Positions 6,825 to 13,860 of a stretch of 13,860 nucleotides of DNA are shown piece after piece. How positions within the stretch are numbered: position 1 is the stretch's first letter; every line of letters begins with the position of its first letter. The position numbers and the translations under genes are program-made. Source of the stretch: Caldisericota bacterium (GTDB lineage: Bacteria; CAIJMQ01; JAADFP01); assembly GCA_013152825.1 (NCBI GenBank), contig JAADFP010000056.1, forward strand, positions 1-13,860. The letters run 5' to 3'. The notes beneath the pieces are model-generated. The model had not been told where the DNA came from and searched no databases. It saw only the letters and a list, made by a program, of their open reading frames with translations.

Positions 6825-8159
6825 ATGTATAAGAAAAATTTTGGGTTAATACTATTCTTTATAATGGCTACTCTGCTTTTCCCAATCCTGGCTTCAGCAG
6901 AACCTAAAATATTATATGCCACCCAGAGAGGAGTTGATACACTCTGGGTACTTATTGCAGCATTCCTGGTATTTTTTATGCAGGCAGGGTTTGGCATGGT
7001 AGAAGCGGGATTCATCCGGGCCAAGAACACCTGCAACATTTTAACCAAAAATTTTATGGATTTCTGTATAGCTTCTCTCGGATTTTTTATGTTTGGCTAT
7101 GCCATCATGTTTGGGATAGGAAACAATTTCATAGGATTAACAGGATGGTTTTTGAATGGGGCTAAATCCGGAGCGAATATACCCCTCTATGCTTTCTGGC
7201 TGTTTCAGGCAGCTTTCTGTGGAGCAGCTGCCAGTATAGTAGCTGGAGGTATGGCAGAGAGGATGAAATTTCCAGCATACATTATATATTCCTTCGCAAT
7301 ATCTGTACTTATCTATCCATTAGTAGGACACTGGATTTGGGGAGGAGGATGGTTAGCTAAACTAAATTTTGCCGACTTTGCCGGTTCGACCGTGGTTCAT
7401 GTGGTAGGAGGATTTGCCGCACTTATTGGAACAATAATCTTGGGGCCAAGAATAGGGAAATACAATCCCGATGGAAGTGTAAACGCTATTGAAGGACATT
7501 CCATACCCCTGGCTTCCCTTGGAGTTTTTATCCTCTGGTTCGGCTGGTTCGGGTTTAACCCGGGTTCTGTTCTGGGAGTGAGTAACGGCGATCTCATTGC
7601 CAGAGTAGCAATAAATACTAATCTATCTGCTGCCATGGGGGGAATCACTGCCATGTTATTTGTCTGGAAGCTGTTTGGCAAGCCAGATTTATCCATGGCT
7701 ATGAACGGCGCCCTGGCCGGGCTGGTAGCTATTACTGCGCCCTGTGCATTTGTAGATCCCTGGGCAGCAATTGTTATTGGAGGTATCGGGGGAATTGTCG
7801 TTGTTCTGGGAGTCATGCTACTGGATAAATTAAATATTGATGATCCAGTAGGAGCAGTTCCAGTGCATGGATTCAATGGAATATGGGGAACATTATCAAT
7901 TGGTTTATTTGGACGAGCATCATTGGGCCTGGCAAACAACGGGCTGTTCTACGGAGGAGGATTGAAACAACTGGGCATCCAGCTTTTAGGGGTAACTGTC
8001 GTGGCTATATTCATATTGGTTAGCATGGGACTTGTTTTCAAATGTATTGATAAACTGATAGGATTACGGGTCAGCCGCGAGGAAGAATTGCGAGGTTTAG
8101 ATATTGGGGAACATGGGATGGAATCTTACGCCGGATTCCAGATATTCACTACCCAGTAA
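6825..8159 (+). CDS. amtB: Amt-family ammonium transporter
   Basis: Inner-membrane trimeric ammonium channel/transporter that supplies glutamine synthetase. The 444-residue product begins with a cleavable signal peptide (1-25, ending ASA) and has about eleven hydrophobic helices. Family landmarks: MVEAGFIRAKNT (58-69), the conserved Asp184 in DFAGST, the twin pore histidines His192 (VVHVVGG) and His348 (VHGFNGIWG), and the DDPVGAVPVHG stretch at 339-349. The Asp184-His192 spacing matches Asp160-His168 of E. coli AmtB. The C-terminal tail (about 408-444, with LGLRVS-type IGLRVSREEELRGLDIGEHG) is the part that docks PII proteins. The ribosome site AGAAGGAG precedes the ATG. glnK follows 19 bases downstream, the usual Amt-PII pairing. 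Identification is secure. Confidence 0.97.
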   Translation: MYKKNFGLILFFIMATLLFPILASAEPKILYATQRGVDTLWVLIAAFLVFFMQAGFGMVEAGFIRAKNTCNILTKNFMDFCIASLGFFMFGYAIMFGIGNNFIGLTGWFLNGAKSGANIPLYAFWLFQAAFCGAAASIVAGGMAERMKFPAYIIYSFAISVLIYPLVGHWIWGGGWLAKLNFADFAGSTVVHVVGGFAALIGTIILGPRIGKYNPDGSVNAIEGHSIPLASLGVFILWFGWFGFNPGSVLGVSNGDLIARVAINTNLSAAMGGITAMLFVWKLFGKPDLSMAMNGALAGLVAITAPCAFVDPWAAIVIGGIGGIVVVLGVMLLDKLNIDDPVGAVPVHGFNGIWGTLSIGLFGRASLGLANNGLFYGGGLKQLGIQLLGVTVVAIFILVSMGLVFKCIDKLIGLRVSREEELRGLDIGEHGMESYAGFQIFTTQ

Positions 8160-8178
8160 TTAGAAAGGAAGGAGAATT

Positions 8179-8520
8179 ATGAAACTTATTATTGCAATGA
8201 TACAGCCTCATAAACTGCCCGATGTGAAGAAAGCGCTTTACGAGGCAAAGGTTTTTAAGATGACAGTTACAAATGCCGTGGGTTGTGGACAGCAGAAAGG
8301 ATTCACGGAAACCTACCGCGGTGTAATACACGAGGTTAACCTGCTCAAGAAAGTAAGGCTTGAGATAGCAGTAAACGAAGACTTTGTAGAACCAACTATA
8401 GAAGCTATTATAAAGGGCGCCAAAACCGGCAAAATTGGCGACGGCAAGATATTCGTGCTTGATCTGGCCGAGTGCATAAGAATTAGAACCGGTGAGCGCG
8501 GCCCTGAGGCTATTGGATAG
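8179..8520 (+). CDS. glnK: PII nitrogen regulatory protein (GlnK-type)
   Basis: Trimeric signal protein that binds ATP/ADP and 2-oxoglutarate and blocks the neighbouring Amt channel when nitrogen is plentiful. At 113 residues it has the normal length. Nucleotide and 2-oxoglutarate residues are in register with E. coli PII: Gln39, Lys40, Lys58, Gly87, Lys90, Arg101 and Arg103. The second PII signature is clear (TGKIGDGKIFVLDLAECI). The T-loop (37-55) keeps the Arg47 that enters AmtB, but position 51, the uridylylated tyrosine in proteobacteria, is His, and position 49, the phosphoserine in cyanobacteria, is Val. Direct metabolite sensing without covalent modification is therefore likely (inference). 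It is co-transcribed with amtB. The stop lies only 6 bases from the convergent queA stop, with no terminator between. Confidence 0.96.
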   Translation: MKLIIAMIQPHKLPDVKKALYEAKVFKMTVTNAVGCGQQKGFTETYRGVIHEVNLLKKVRLEIAVNEDFVEPTIEAIIKGAKTGKIGDGKIFVLDLAECIRIRTGERGPEAIG

Positions 8521-8526
8521 GAAAAT

Positions 8527-9543
8527 TTAAATAATTAGCATAGCATCACCGAAAGAATAAAACCTGTATCTTTTCTTCACAGCCTCTCTGTATGCGTTAA
8601 GTATTATTTCTCTTCCCGCAAATGCACAGGCCAGAAGGAGAGGGGTGGAAGAAGGAAGGTGAAAATTGGTCAGAAGCACATCTACAATTTTAAATTTATA
8701 ACCCGGGATTATAAAAATGCTTGTTTTTCCCTGCACCGGGTAAACCTTCCCGTTTTTAGCCACTGTTTCCAGTGTTCTCACCACAGTAGTTCCTACTGCT
8801 ACTACCCTACCCCCTTTTTCCTTGCTTCTGTTTATAATCCGGGAGGCATCTTCACTCACTTCAAAATATTCTTCTTCCATGCTGTGTTCTTCTATGTTTT
8901 CCGCTTTTATGGGCAGGAATGTTCCTGCCCCGACATACAAGGTAAGAAAGGCAATATTCACTCCTTTCTCCCGCAGCTGTCTAAGGATGCCTTCGGTAAA
9001 GTGAAAACCTGCCGTGGGAGCGGCTATAGCTCCTTCTTTCCTGGCATAGACTGTCTGGTATTTTTTGAAACTGCGGTCAGTAGGCTTTTTGATATAGGGA
9101 GGAAGAGGAATTTCGCCAACCTCGTCCAATATCTTACGAAGGGGAAGAGGCGTCTCAAATCTTACTAATTTTCTTGCCCCTAAATCCTGTACTACATATC
9201 CTTTAACTTCTCCCGGGAAAATAATCCCGGAGCCTTCTTTTAATTTTCTCCCCTTTGCCAGCACTTCCCAGACATTCGCCCCTTTTTCTTTTAACAACAG
9301 GACTTCTACTTTTCCTCCCGTTCCCTTTTTTTCTCCCTTTAATCGCGCAGGGATAACTTTCACATCGTTCAGCACTATCACATCGTTTTCCTGCAGGAAC
9401 TCTGTTATCTCACGAAATACTCTATCTGCTACCTTTCCTGTTATTTTATCTACTACCATCATGCGGGAAAGACCCCGCCGGGCTGGCGGCTCCTGAGCAA
9501 TTAACTCAGGGGGAAGATAAAAATCAAATTCACTTCTTTTCAT
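8527..9543 (-). CDS. queA: S-adenosylmethionine:tRNA ribosyltransferase-isomerase
   Basis: Transfers the ribosyl part of S-adenosylmethionine to preQ1 in tRNA to form epoxyqueuosine, a late step in making the wobble base queuosine. The sequence is a full-length QueA of 338 residues. It opens MKRSEFDFYLPPELIAQ and contains NDVKVIPARLKG (59-70), AAPTAGFHFT (174-183), LYVGAGTFLPI (202-212), VVAVGTTVVRTLET (247-260) and LTNFHLPSSTPLLL (291-304). An in-frame TTG at 9561 gives six extra residues. I prefer the ATG at 9543 because the family begins there and AAGG lies just upstream. This start lies 14 bases inside the SpoIID-protein gene, so the two are probably translationally coupled. No tgt follows; the next gene is convergent. 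Confidence 0.96.
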   Translation of the reverse strand: MKRSEFDFYLPPELIAQEPPARRGLSRMMVVDKITGKVADRVFREITEFLQENDVIVLNDVKVIPARLKGEKKGTGGKVEVLLLKEKGANVWEVLAKGRKLKEGSGIIFPGEVKGYVVQDLGARKLVRFETPLPLRKILDEVGEIPLPPYIKKPTDRSFKKYQTVYARKEGAIAAPTAGFHFTEGILRQLREKGVNIAFLTLYVGAGTFLPIKAENIEEHSMEEEYFEVSEDASRIINRSKEKGGRVVAVGTTVVRTLETVAKNGKVYPVQGKTSIFIIPGYKFKIVDVLLTNFHLPSSTPLLLACAFAGREIILNAYREAVKKRYRFYSFGDAMLII

Positions 9544-10600
9544 AATTAGAGACCTTGGCAAAGGGATAATAAAATTTTAATATCTCCTTGTAGGAATACC
9601 CCATTTCTCCCATCTTCTTTGCCCCCCATTGACACAGACCTACGCCATGCCCCCAGCCCTTACCGGAAAATGTTATAAAAAATAGCCCTGTTTTGAAAGT
9701 AAAAAGTGTACTGCGCAAGCGAGAATAGCCAATCATTTTGCGGAAAGTATTCCCTTTATACACTTTACTTTCCCTGCTCCCCTCAACTTTTATTTCGTTT
9801 ACCCTTCCAGAAGGAGTAAAACTAAGCACTTTTAAGTTTTTTATGCCTTCAACCCCCAGATAACGGGATAAAGTACTTTTGCTTATTCTCAATTTCCAGC
9901 GATAATAGGGGGAATCCTGGCAGAAGGGACAGGATACACCCACAAAATACTTTGGCGCACTCTCCCATACCCAGCTTGCCCACTCAGTATGTCCGCCAGC
10001 ACAGGCAGAAAAATATCCCGGGACCACCTTCCCCTCCCTTAGCAATATTTCTCCCTCCGTCTCTTTAACTGCCCTATCTATCCTGGCATCTTCCCAGTAA
10101 ATACCTCCGTAAACCATATCACCTGTTCCTGCCGTTACATCAAAAAGCCTTTTCCCGGCCAAGGAATACACAGCATAGGAGCGGGCTGCTACTATCTGTG
10201 CCTTTAACGTCTCCCTGGGCCAGGAAGGAGAAATCTCTCCCTTGATAACTCCCCGCAGAAAATCCTCTACATTTAGATAATTTACCGGGATTACTTTGCC
10301 CCCGCGTAAATAGATTCTTAATAATCCCCGGTATTTCCTCTTTCCCCACTGGAAGACCTTATCCTTGGGTATGAACTCCAGGGCATTTCCCCAATTTCTG
10401 CCCTGGTAAATCAGGCCGTTGTCCTTTCTCCATAGATTACCTGAAGGAGAATAAAAAATTTCCTTTTTACCGGCGCCTTTTATCACCACCTCATTCCTGG
10501 CAGAAAGAATCTTTTCTTCAGGAAGCTTGACTCTTATGTCAAGAGCATAAAGCGGGAAAATATAAAATAAAAAGGGAAGTAAAAGAAGAAACCTTATCAT
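9530..10600 (-). CDS. SpoIID/LytB-domain secreted protein (probable peptidoglycan lytic enzyme)
   Basis: A 356-residue exported protein with signal peptide 1-19 and the SpoIID domain. Landmarks: LRGVIKGEISPSWP at 115-128, with Glu122 at the position of the catalytic acid of SpoIID lytic transglycosylases; LKAQIVAARSYAVY at 132-145; the Cys200/His204 (SACAGGHTE) and CPFC (224-227) residues typical of the zinc-bearing branch; and the C-terminal GWGHGVGLCQWGA (315-327). The family cleaves denuded glycan strands in sporulating Firmicutes. Many non-sporulating bacteria have relatives of unclear cell-wall function, and nothing in this window points to sporulation. Its ATG overlaps the end of the DUF2905-type frame by ATGA and its 3' end overlaps queA. 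The domain is certain; activity is inferred. Confidence 0.92.
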   Translation of the reverse strand: MIRFLLLLPFLFYIFPLYALDIRVKLPEEKILSARNEVVIKGAGKKEIFYSPSGNLWRKDNGLIYQGRNWGNALEFIPKDKVFQWGKRKYRGLLRIYLRGGKVIPVNYLNVEDFLRGVIKGEISPSWPRETLKAQIVAARSYAVYSLAGKRLFDVTAGTGDMVYGGIYWEDARIDRAVKETEGEILLREGKVVPGYFSACAGGHTEWASWVWESAPKYFVGVSCPFCQDSPYYRWKLRISKSTLSRYLGVEGIKNLKVLSFTPSGRVNEIKVEGSRESKVYKGNTFRKMIGYSRLRSTLFTFKTGLFFITFSGKGWGHGVGLCQWGAKKMGEMGYSYKEILKFYYPFAKVSNYEKK

Positions 10601-10831
10601 CTGCCGCGAAAGATTAGAGTTAAAATAAGAGAAAGGATAATACTCAAGAGAATAGAAGTAGCAATGGGAAAGTAGAAAGTAAAATTTTTTCTCTGGATAA
10701 AAATATCACCCACCGGGCAATTTACCCAGACCAGGAATTTTAGTTAATAAAAAAATTATTCCTCCTGCCAGTATTAGAAAAAAACCCGCAATTATTAAAA
10801 AACGCCAGAATACATCCAGAGAGTTATTCAT
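10597..10831 (-). pseudogene. DUF2905-type small membrane protein, interrupted by a +1 frame change
   Basis: From an ATG at 10831 the frame reads MNNSLDVFWRFLIIAGFFLI, continues through a first membrane helix to TKIPGLGKLPGG, and hits TGA at 10708-10706 after 41 residues. Shifting by one base there restores DIFIQRKNFTFYFPIATSIL, a second membrane helix and RGR, ending at a TGA (10599-10597) that overlaps the SpoIID-gene start as ATGA. Both halves together match the two-helix DUF2905 family (about 65-75 residues, with a KLPGD motif), which is commonly next to ruvB, spoIID-like and queA genes. The break lies in GGTGGGTG, which looks like a 4-base duplication compared with the usual PGD coding. 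Options are a real frameshift mutation, a sequencing or assembly error, or a programmed +1 shift at GGG TGA. The function of the family is unknown. Confidence 0.8.
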
Positions 10832-10846
10832 GTGCTAAGTTAGCAC
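10832..10846. promoter_or_regulatory. 15-bp perfect palindrome abutting the DUF2905-type start codon
   Basis: GTGCTAA-G-TTAGCAC (plus strand) is a perfect odd palindrome ending exactly at the ATG. It could be an operator or an RNA hairpin masking initiation, since the only purine-rich ribosome-site candidate (AGGGTG) overlaps its edge. Role unknown. Confidence 0.4.
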
Positions 10847-10913
10847 CCTACAAAATTTCGGAGAAAACTTAAATCAGGCTAAGGGCCAAATAGACTCAAA
10901 ACTACTTTCGCAG

Positions 10914-10996
10914 TGCCGGGGGCGGGACTTGAACCCGCACGGGATATACCCACAAGCCCCTCAAGCCTGCGCGTCTTCCTATTCCGCCACCCCGGC
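10914..10996 (-). tRNA. trnL(gag): tRNA-Leu (anticodon GAG)
   Basis: An 83-base class II tRNA. The acceptor arm GCCGGGG pairs with CCCCGGC and is followed by discriminator A. The D arm has GCG/CGC; the anticodon stem CAGGC/GCUUG closes the loop UUGAGGG, with GAG at 10962-10960. The long variable arm has a GGG/CCC stem, and the T arm is GCGGG-UUCAAGU-CCCGC. It reads leucine codons CUC and CUU. The 3' CCA is not encoded (the next bases are CTG), so a CCA-adding enzyme is needed. Confidence 0.95.
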
Positions 10997-11038
10997 AATG
11001 AGCAACTCAACGCTATCGCTCTTTATTACTGCCTCTAC

Positions 11039-11068
11039 ATTTTACCAGAGAAGTGATATGGTTTTCAA
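11039..11068 (-). promoter_or_regulatory. Promoter of the tRNA-Leu gene
   Basis: On the minus strand TTGAAA (11068-11063) and TAAAAT (11044-11039) are spaced by 18 bases. The start would be near 11032, about 36 bases before the tRNA 5' end. The promoter sits just after the stop of the FHA-PilZ gene. Confidence 0.6.
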
Positions 11069-11079
11069 AAGAAAGTTAA

Positions 11080-11979
11080 CTACTCCTCTTCTGTTATTTG
11101 CTGAATGATAAGTTGCTCTAATTTTTTCTTTGCTTTTTCGGAGAGTTCTAAAAATTCCATGCCTACAAGATACCTTTTCTTATCAGGCAGGATAGGTTTA
11201 ATCCACCTAACCACTCCCAGTCCTTCAATTGTGGTAGCATCGAAAGAAATCTGGTATTCTAATACACTTTCCAGAGGAATCCTAATGTGGACCTCAAACT
11301 TTACCCCGCCCAAACTTATATCTCGCGTTACTCCTGAGAAAGATTCATCAGGCTTGGAAAGGATAGCACACTCAAGGGGAACACTAATCCTGAGGTGCTT
11401 CCTTCTTTCCTCAGCATCTTTTGGTAAACATTCAAAAAGAATTGTATGCCTGCCTATTTTTATCTTATCCCCATTTTCGAGTTTCTTTTTCAATACTTTT
11501 CTTCCATTAACTTTTACCCCTGAGTTGCTGGCTAAGTCGTAAAGAATGTATCCTTCCTCCTCAGGCCTTATTTTCGCATGTTCCCAGGACACTCTTTTAT
11601 CCTTAATAGTTAAATCACAGTTAATTGCGCCCCTCCCTATAAGAAATTCTCTATCCTGAGGAAGTTCTCTTCTCTCTATCTTCTGCTGATTTTTTCCAAT
11701 AAAGTATATTGTTGCGGGTGGCAAGTGTACTCCATTAACCTTTTCCTTTGGTATATCTTTTAAAATTTCTCTTTTTCTGTATTCTCTGCTTTCTTTCCCA
11801 AACTTTTGCATTAAATAAGTAGGGATTAATATTAAGACAACCAAAACAGCAGAACCACCCAGAAGAAAGAGAATAAAAATAAACGGATGCTCAGCGATAA
11901 AACCTTCAACCCTCGATTTAGCTTCCACTACGAAAGGAAGCAGAAACAATACCAGTAGTAAATAAGTTTTACTAAACAT
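11080..11979 (-). CDS. Membrane-anchored FHA-PilZ fusion protein
   Basis: A 299-residue protein that appears to join two signalling modules. Numbering is from the ATG at 11979. It has a hydrophobic N-terminus resembling a signal peptide (1-20), a transmembrane helix at about 33-57, then an FHA domain at about 110-184 with FLIGRG, RVSWEHAKI and LASNSGVKVNG carrying the phosphothreonine-contact Arg, Ser, His and Asn positions. A PilZ domain follows at about 192-295 with the c-di-GMP motif RKHLR (193-197) and DISLGG (220-225). Both domains should face the cytoplasm. The open frame extends upstream to 12033, but I prefer 11979, where the hydrophobic segment begins and the ATG overlaps the secA stop by 8 bases (ATGTTTAG). 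No strong ribosome site is seen, fitting coupling to secA. Partners are unknown; domain assignment is firm. Confidence 0.9.
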   Translation of the reverse strand: MFSKTYLLLVLFLLPFVVEAKSRVEGFIAEHPFIFILFLLGGSAVLVVLILIPTYLMQKFGKESREYRKREILKDIPKEKVNGVHLPPATIYFIGKNQQKIERRELPQDREFLIGRGAINCDLTIKDKRVSWEHAKIRPEEEGYILYDLASNSGVKVNGRKVLKKKLENGDKIKIGRHTILFECLPKDAEERRKHLRISVPLECAILSKPDESFSGVTRDISLGGVKFEVHIRIPLESVLEYQISFDATTIEGLGVVRWIKPILPDKKRYLVGMEFLELSEKAKKKLEQLIIQQITEEE

Positions 11980-13860
11980 TTTTACCACAACAATGTTTAT
12001 ACTTCTTGCCACTCCCACAGGGACAGGGCTCATTTCGCCCTATTTTAGGTGTTTCTCTACGGTAAGTTCTAACCCTTTCCTCACTGGCAGAAGTAGCCAC
12101 AGGACCAGGAGAAGGAGCTTCTGCCGCCGGCTTTGCCATGGGAATCCATTCACCGGGATGCTGGAATGATAAGTTTTGTGGAAGAGATGCCATTTCAATG
12201 GGAGCATACTCAGCGCGGAAGAGAAATTCAATAGCTTCTTCTCTTATCCTCTCTATCATTTCCTGAAACAAAGCAAATCCCTCATTTTTATATTCTACCA
12301 CAGGGTCTTTCTGTCCGTAAGCCCTTAAGCCAATTCCTTCTCTCAATTCGTCCATGGATCTCAGGTGCTCCTTCCAGTGTCTATCTATTGTGCGCAAAAG
12401 AACAACCTTTTCCAGTTCTTCCATTACCTCTTTGCTCAGCACTTTTTCCTTCTCCTGAAATTTATCCCAGGCTTTTTGGAAAATCAAATCTTCCAATCCC
12501 TCGCGGGTAACTTCTTCCAGGTTTAGTTCAGGAAGCTTAAAAGAAAAAGTAGCAACGACCCATTTACGCAAGCCCTCCAGGTCCCACTCTTCGGGATGAG
12601 TAGAAGCAGAAGTAAATAAGACAACTTTTTTTCTTATGAGTTCATCCAGCATTTCTTTAACGTCTTCTCTTAAGTTCTTTCCCTCTAAGGCTTTTCTTCT
12701 TTCCTGGTAAATCACTTCTCTCTGTTTGTCCATTACATCATCAAATTCCAGGAGTGTTTTTCTGATATCAAAGTGATAAGCCTCTACTTTTCTCTGTGCA
12801 TTTTCTATAGCCCGGGTAATCCAGGGATGGGTAATTGGCTCTCCTTCAGGCAATCCTAATCTTTCCATAATTCCTTTTAATCTATCTCCGCCGAATATTC
12901 TTAAAAGGTCATCCTCCAGAGAGAGATAAAAACGCGAAGAGCCAGGATCTCCCTGCCTTCCTGCCCTTCCCCTTAACTGGTTATCAATCCTTCTTGCCTC
13001 ATGCCTTCCCACCCCCAATATATGCAATCCTCCCAGTTCTGCCACTCCTTCTCCTAACTTAATATCTGTACCCCTTCCTGCCATCTGGGTGGCAATGGTA
13101 ACAGCACCTTTTTCTCCGGCTCTGGCAATTATACGGGCTTCCCTTTCATGATGCTTGGCATTAAGCACTTCGTGTTTTATCCCTTCTTTTCTCAGCCTAT
13201 TACTTAAATTCTCTGACATGCCTATAGAAAGCGTCCCCACAAGAACAGGCCTGCCTTTCTCGTGCAACTCTCTAATTTCGTTTACCACTGCCTCCAGCAT
13301 CTCTTCCTGGGTTTTATAGATAACGTCAGGATGCTCCGTTCTTCTCAGGGGTTTATTGGTGGGAATTATTACCACTTCCAGGTCATATATTTTATAAAAC
13401 TCTTCTGCTTCTGTGGCCGCAGTTCCAGTCATTCCCGATATCTTTTCATAGAGACGGAAGTAATTCTGAAAGGTTATAGTAGCTAAGGTCTGGTTCTCTT
13501 TTTCTATTTTCACTCTCTCTTTTGCTTCCAGTGCCTGGTGGAGTCCTTCAGAGAATCTTCTGCCCGGGAGAAGCCTCCCGGTAAATTCATCTACTATCAA
13601 TACCTGACCATCTTTTACCAGGTAATCAATATCTCTCTTGAAACATTTATGCGCTCTAAGTGCCTGTACAAGGCAGTGAGCCAGGTCCATAAAACGAGTA
13701 TCATAAAGATTGCTCACTCCCAGAAGCTCTTCTGCTCTATTTATTCCCCTTTCGGTAAGAACAATATTCTTGGATTTCTCATCTAACTCATAGTCCTCCC
13801 CTTCTCTAAGCTTGCGAGCTACTTTATCCACCTGATAATAAATATCTATCGATTCCTCGG
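11972..13860 (-). CDS. secA: Preprotein translocase ATPase SecA, C-terminal part (5' end outside the window)
   Basis: Motor ATPase that drives unfolded preproteins through SecYEG. The last 628 or so codons are present and the frame continues past 13860 (EESIDIYYQVDKVARKL), so the first nucleotide-binding site is not visible. Seen in order: preprotein-binding region (LTERGINRAEELLG), VDEFTGRLLPGRRFSEGLHQA, KISGMTGTAATE, NBD2 with VGTLSIGMSENLSNRL, ATQMAGRGTDIKLG and IDNQLRGRAGRQGDPGSSRF, then the helical scaffold and wing (LLEFDDVMDKQREVIYQ, IDRHWKEHLRSMDELREGIG). The C-terminus carries a SEC-C zinc motif, CPCGSGKKYKHCC, typical of SecAs that bind SecB or ribosomes, after a Pro/Ala-rich linker. 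A GTG at 13831 is an internal valine codon, not a start. The stop overlaps the FHA-PilZ gene start. Confidence 0.97.
   Translation of the reverse strand, partial: EESIDIYYQVDKVARKLREGEDYELDEKSKNIVLTERGINRAEELLGVSNLYDTRFMDLAHCLVQALRAHKCFKRDIDYLVKDGQVLIVDEFTGRLLPGRRFSEGLHQALEAKERVKIEKENQTLATITFQNYFRLYEKISGMTGTAATEAEEFYKIYDLEVVIIPTNKPLRRTEHPDVIYKTQEEMLEAVVNEIRELHEKGRPVLVGTLSIGMSENLSNRLRKEGIKHEVLNAKHHEREARIIARAGEKGAVTIATQMAGRGTDIKLGEGVAELGGLHILGVGRHEARRIDNQLRGRAGRQGDPGSSRFYLSLEDDLLRIFGGDRLKGIMERLGLPEGEPITHPWITRAIENAQRKVEAYHFDIRKTLLEFDDVMDKQREVIYQERRKALEGKNLREDVKEMLDELIRKKVVLFTSASTHPEEWDLEGLRKWVVATFSFKLPELNLEEVTREGLEDLIFQKAWDKFQEKEKVLSKEVMEELEKVVLLRTIDRHWKEHLRSMDELREGIGLRAYGQKDPVVEYKNEGFALFQEMIERIREEAIEFLFRAEYAPIEMASLPQNLSFQHPGEWIPMAKPAAEAPSPGPVATSASEERVRTYRRETPKIGRNEPCPCGSGKKYKHCCGKNV

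Noticed and set aside
7397..7939. 180-codon open frame antisense to amtB
   Set aside because: It lies wholly inside a well-recognised transporter gene; its Pro/Asn/Ala-rich translation matches no family I recognise.
8911..8930. Near-perfect palindrome GGGCAGGAA-TG-TTCCTGCCC inside queA, resembling the intergenic repeat arms
   Set aside because: It encodes the conserved VGAGTFLPI motif, so the sequence is explained by coding; no sign of an inserted repeat.
8659..9168. 169-codon plus-strand open frame opposite queA
   Set aside because: The minus-strand frame is an intact QueA with all family motifs; the other strand shows no domain.
9544..9561. Upstream TTG start of queA adding six residues
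   Set aside because: The QueA family begins at MKRSEFDFYLPPELIAQ, and AAGG lies upstream of the ATG at 9543.
13563..13580. Inverted repeat CCGGGAG/CTCCCGG inside secA
   Set aside because: It encodes the conserved GRLLPGRRFSEG stretch, so chance within codons is the simplest explanation.

Overview
The window is bacterial chromosome of moderate, AT-leaning base composition. It comes from a lineage I cannot name with certainty. The mix fits an uncultured, non-model bacterium of a candidate-phylum type: short-form glutamine synthetase, a PII protein without the uridylylation tyrosine, a YhaN-like ATPase, a SpoIID/LytB-type enzyme beside queA, an FHA-PilZ membrane protein after secA, and intergenic palindromes. 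That placement is inference only; no marker gene here settles it.

Layout. Positions 1-182 hold intergenic repeats. Positions 183-3916 (minus strand) are a two-gene operon: a SbcD/YhaO-like metallophosphoesterase and a RAD50/SbcC/YhaN-like ATPase, overlapping by ATGA. This operon is flanked on both sides by the same repeat families in opposite orientation. Positions 3917-4708 carry no gene; they hold the operon promoter, several repeats, and a strong promoter facing the other way. Positions 4709-8520 (plus strand) are a nitrogen-assimilation cluster: a small sigma-70-family factor, glnA, amtB and glnK. The first three genes are each preceded by a strong hairpin, and the first two hairpins share sequence. 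Positions 8527-10831 (minus strand) are queA, a SpoIID-domain protein, and a short DUF2905-type membrane-protein gene, all chained by overlaps. The DUF2905-type gene carries a +1 frame disruption. A tRNA-Leu(GAG) gene with its own promoter lies at 10914-10996. Positions 11080-13860 (minus strand) are an FHA-PilZ membrane protein and the C-terminal part of secA, which runs off the window.

How the genes work together. GlnA assimilates ammonium, AmtB imports it, and GlnK senses 2-oxoglutarate/ATP and gates AmtB. The sigma-like protein is a candidate regulator of the set. Residue changes in GlnA (Ser62) and GlnK (His51) suggest control that does not use PII uridylylation. The leader hairpins suggest control at transcription attenuation. 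The best candidates for something undescribed are this hairpin-controlled nitrogen cluster with its linked sigma factor and the repeat-flanked nuclease operon whose ATPase carries a membrane hairpin.
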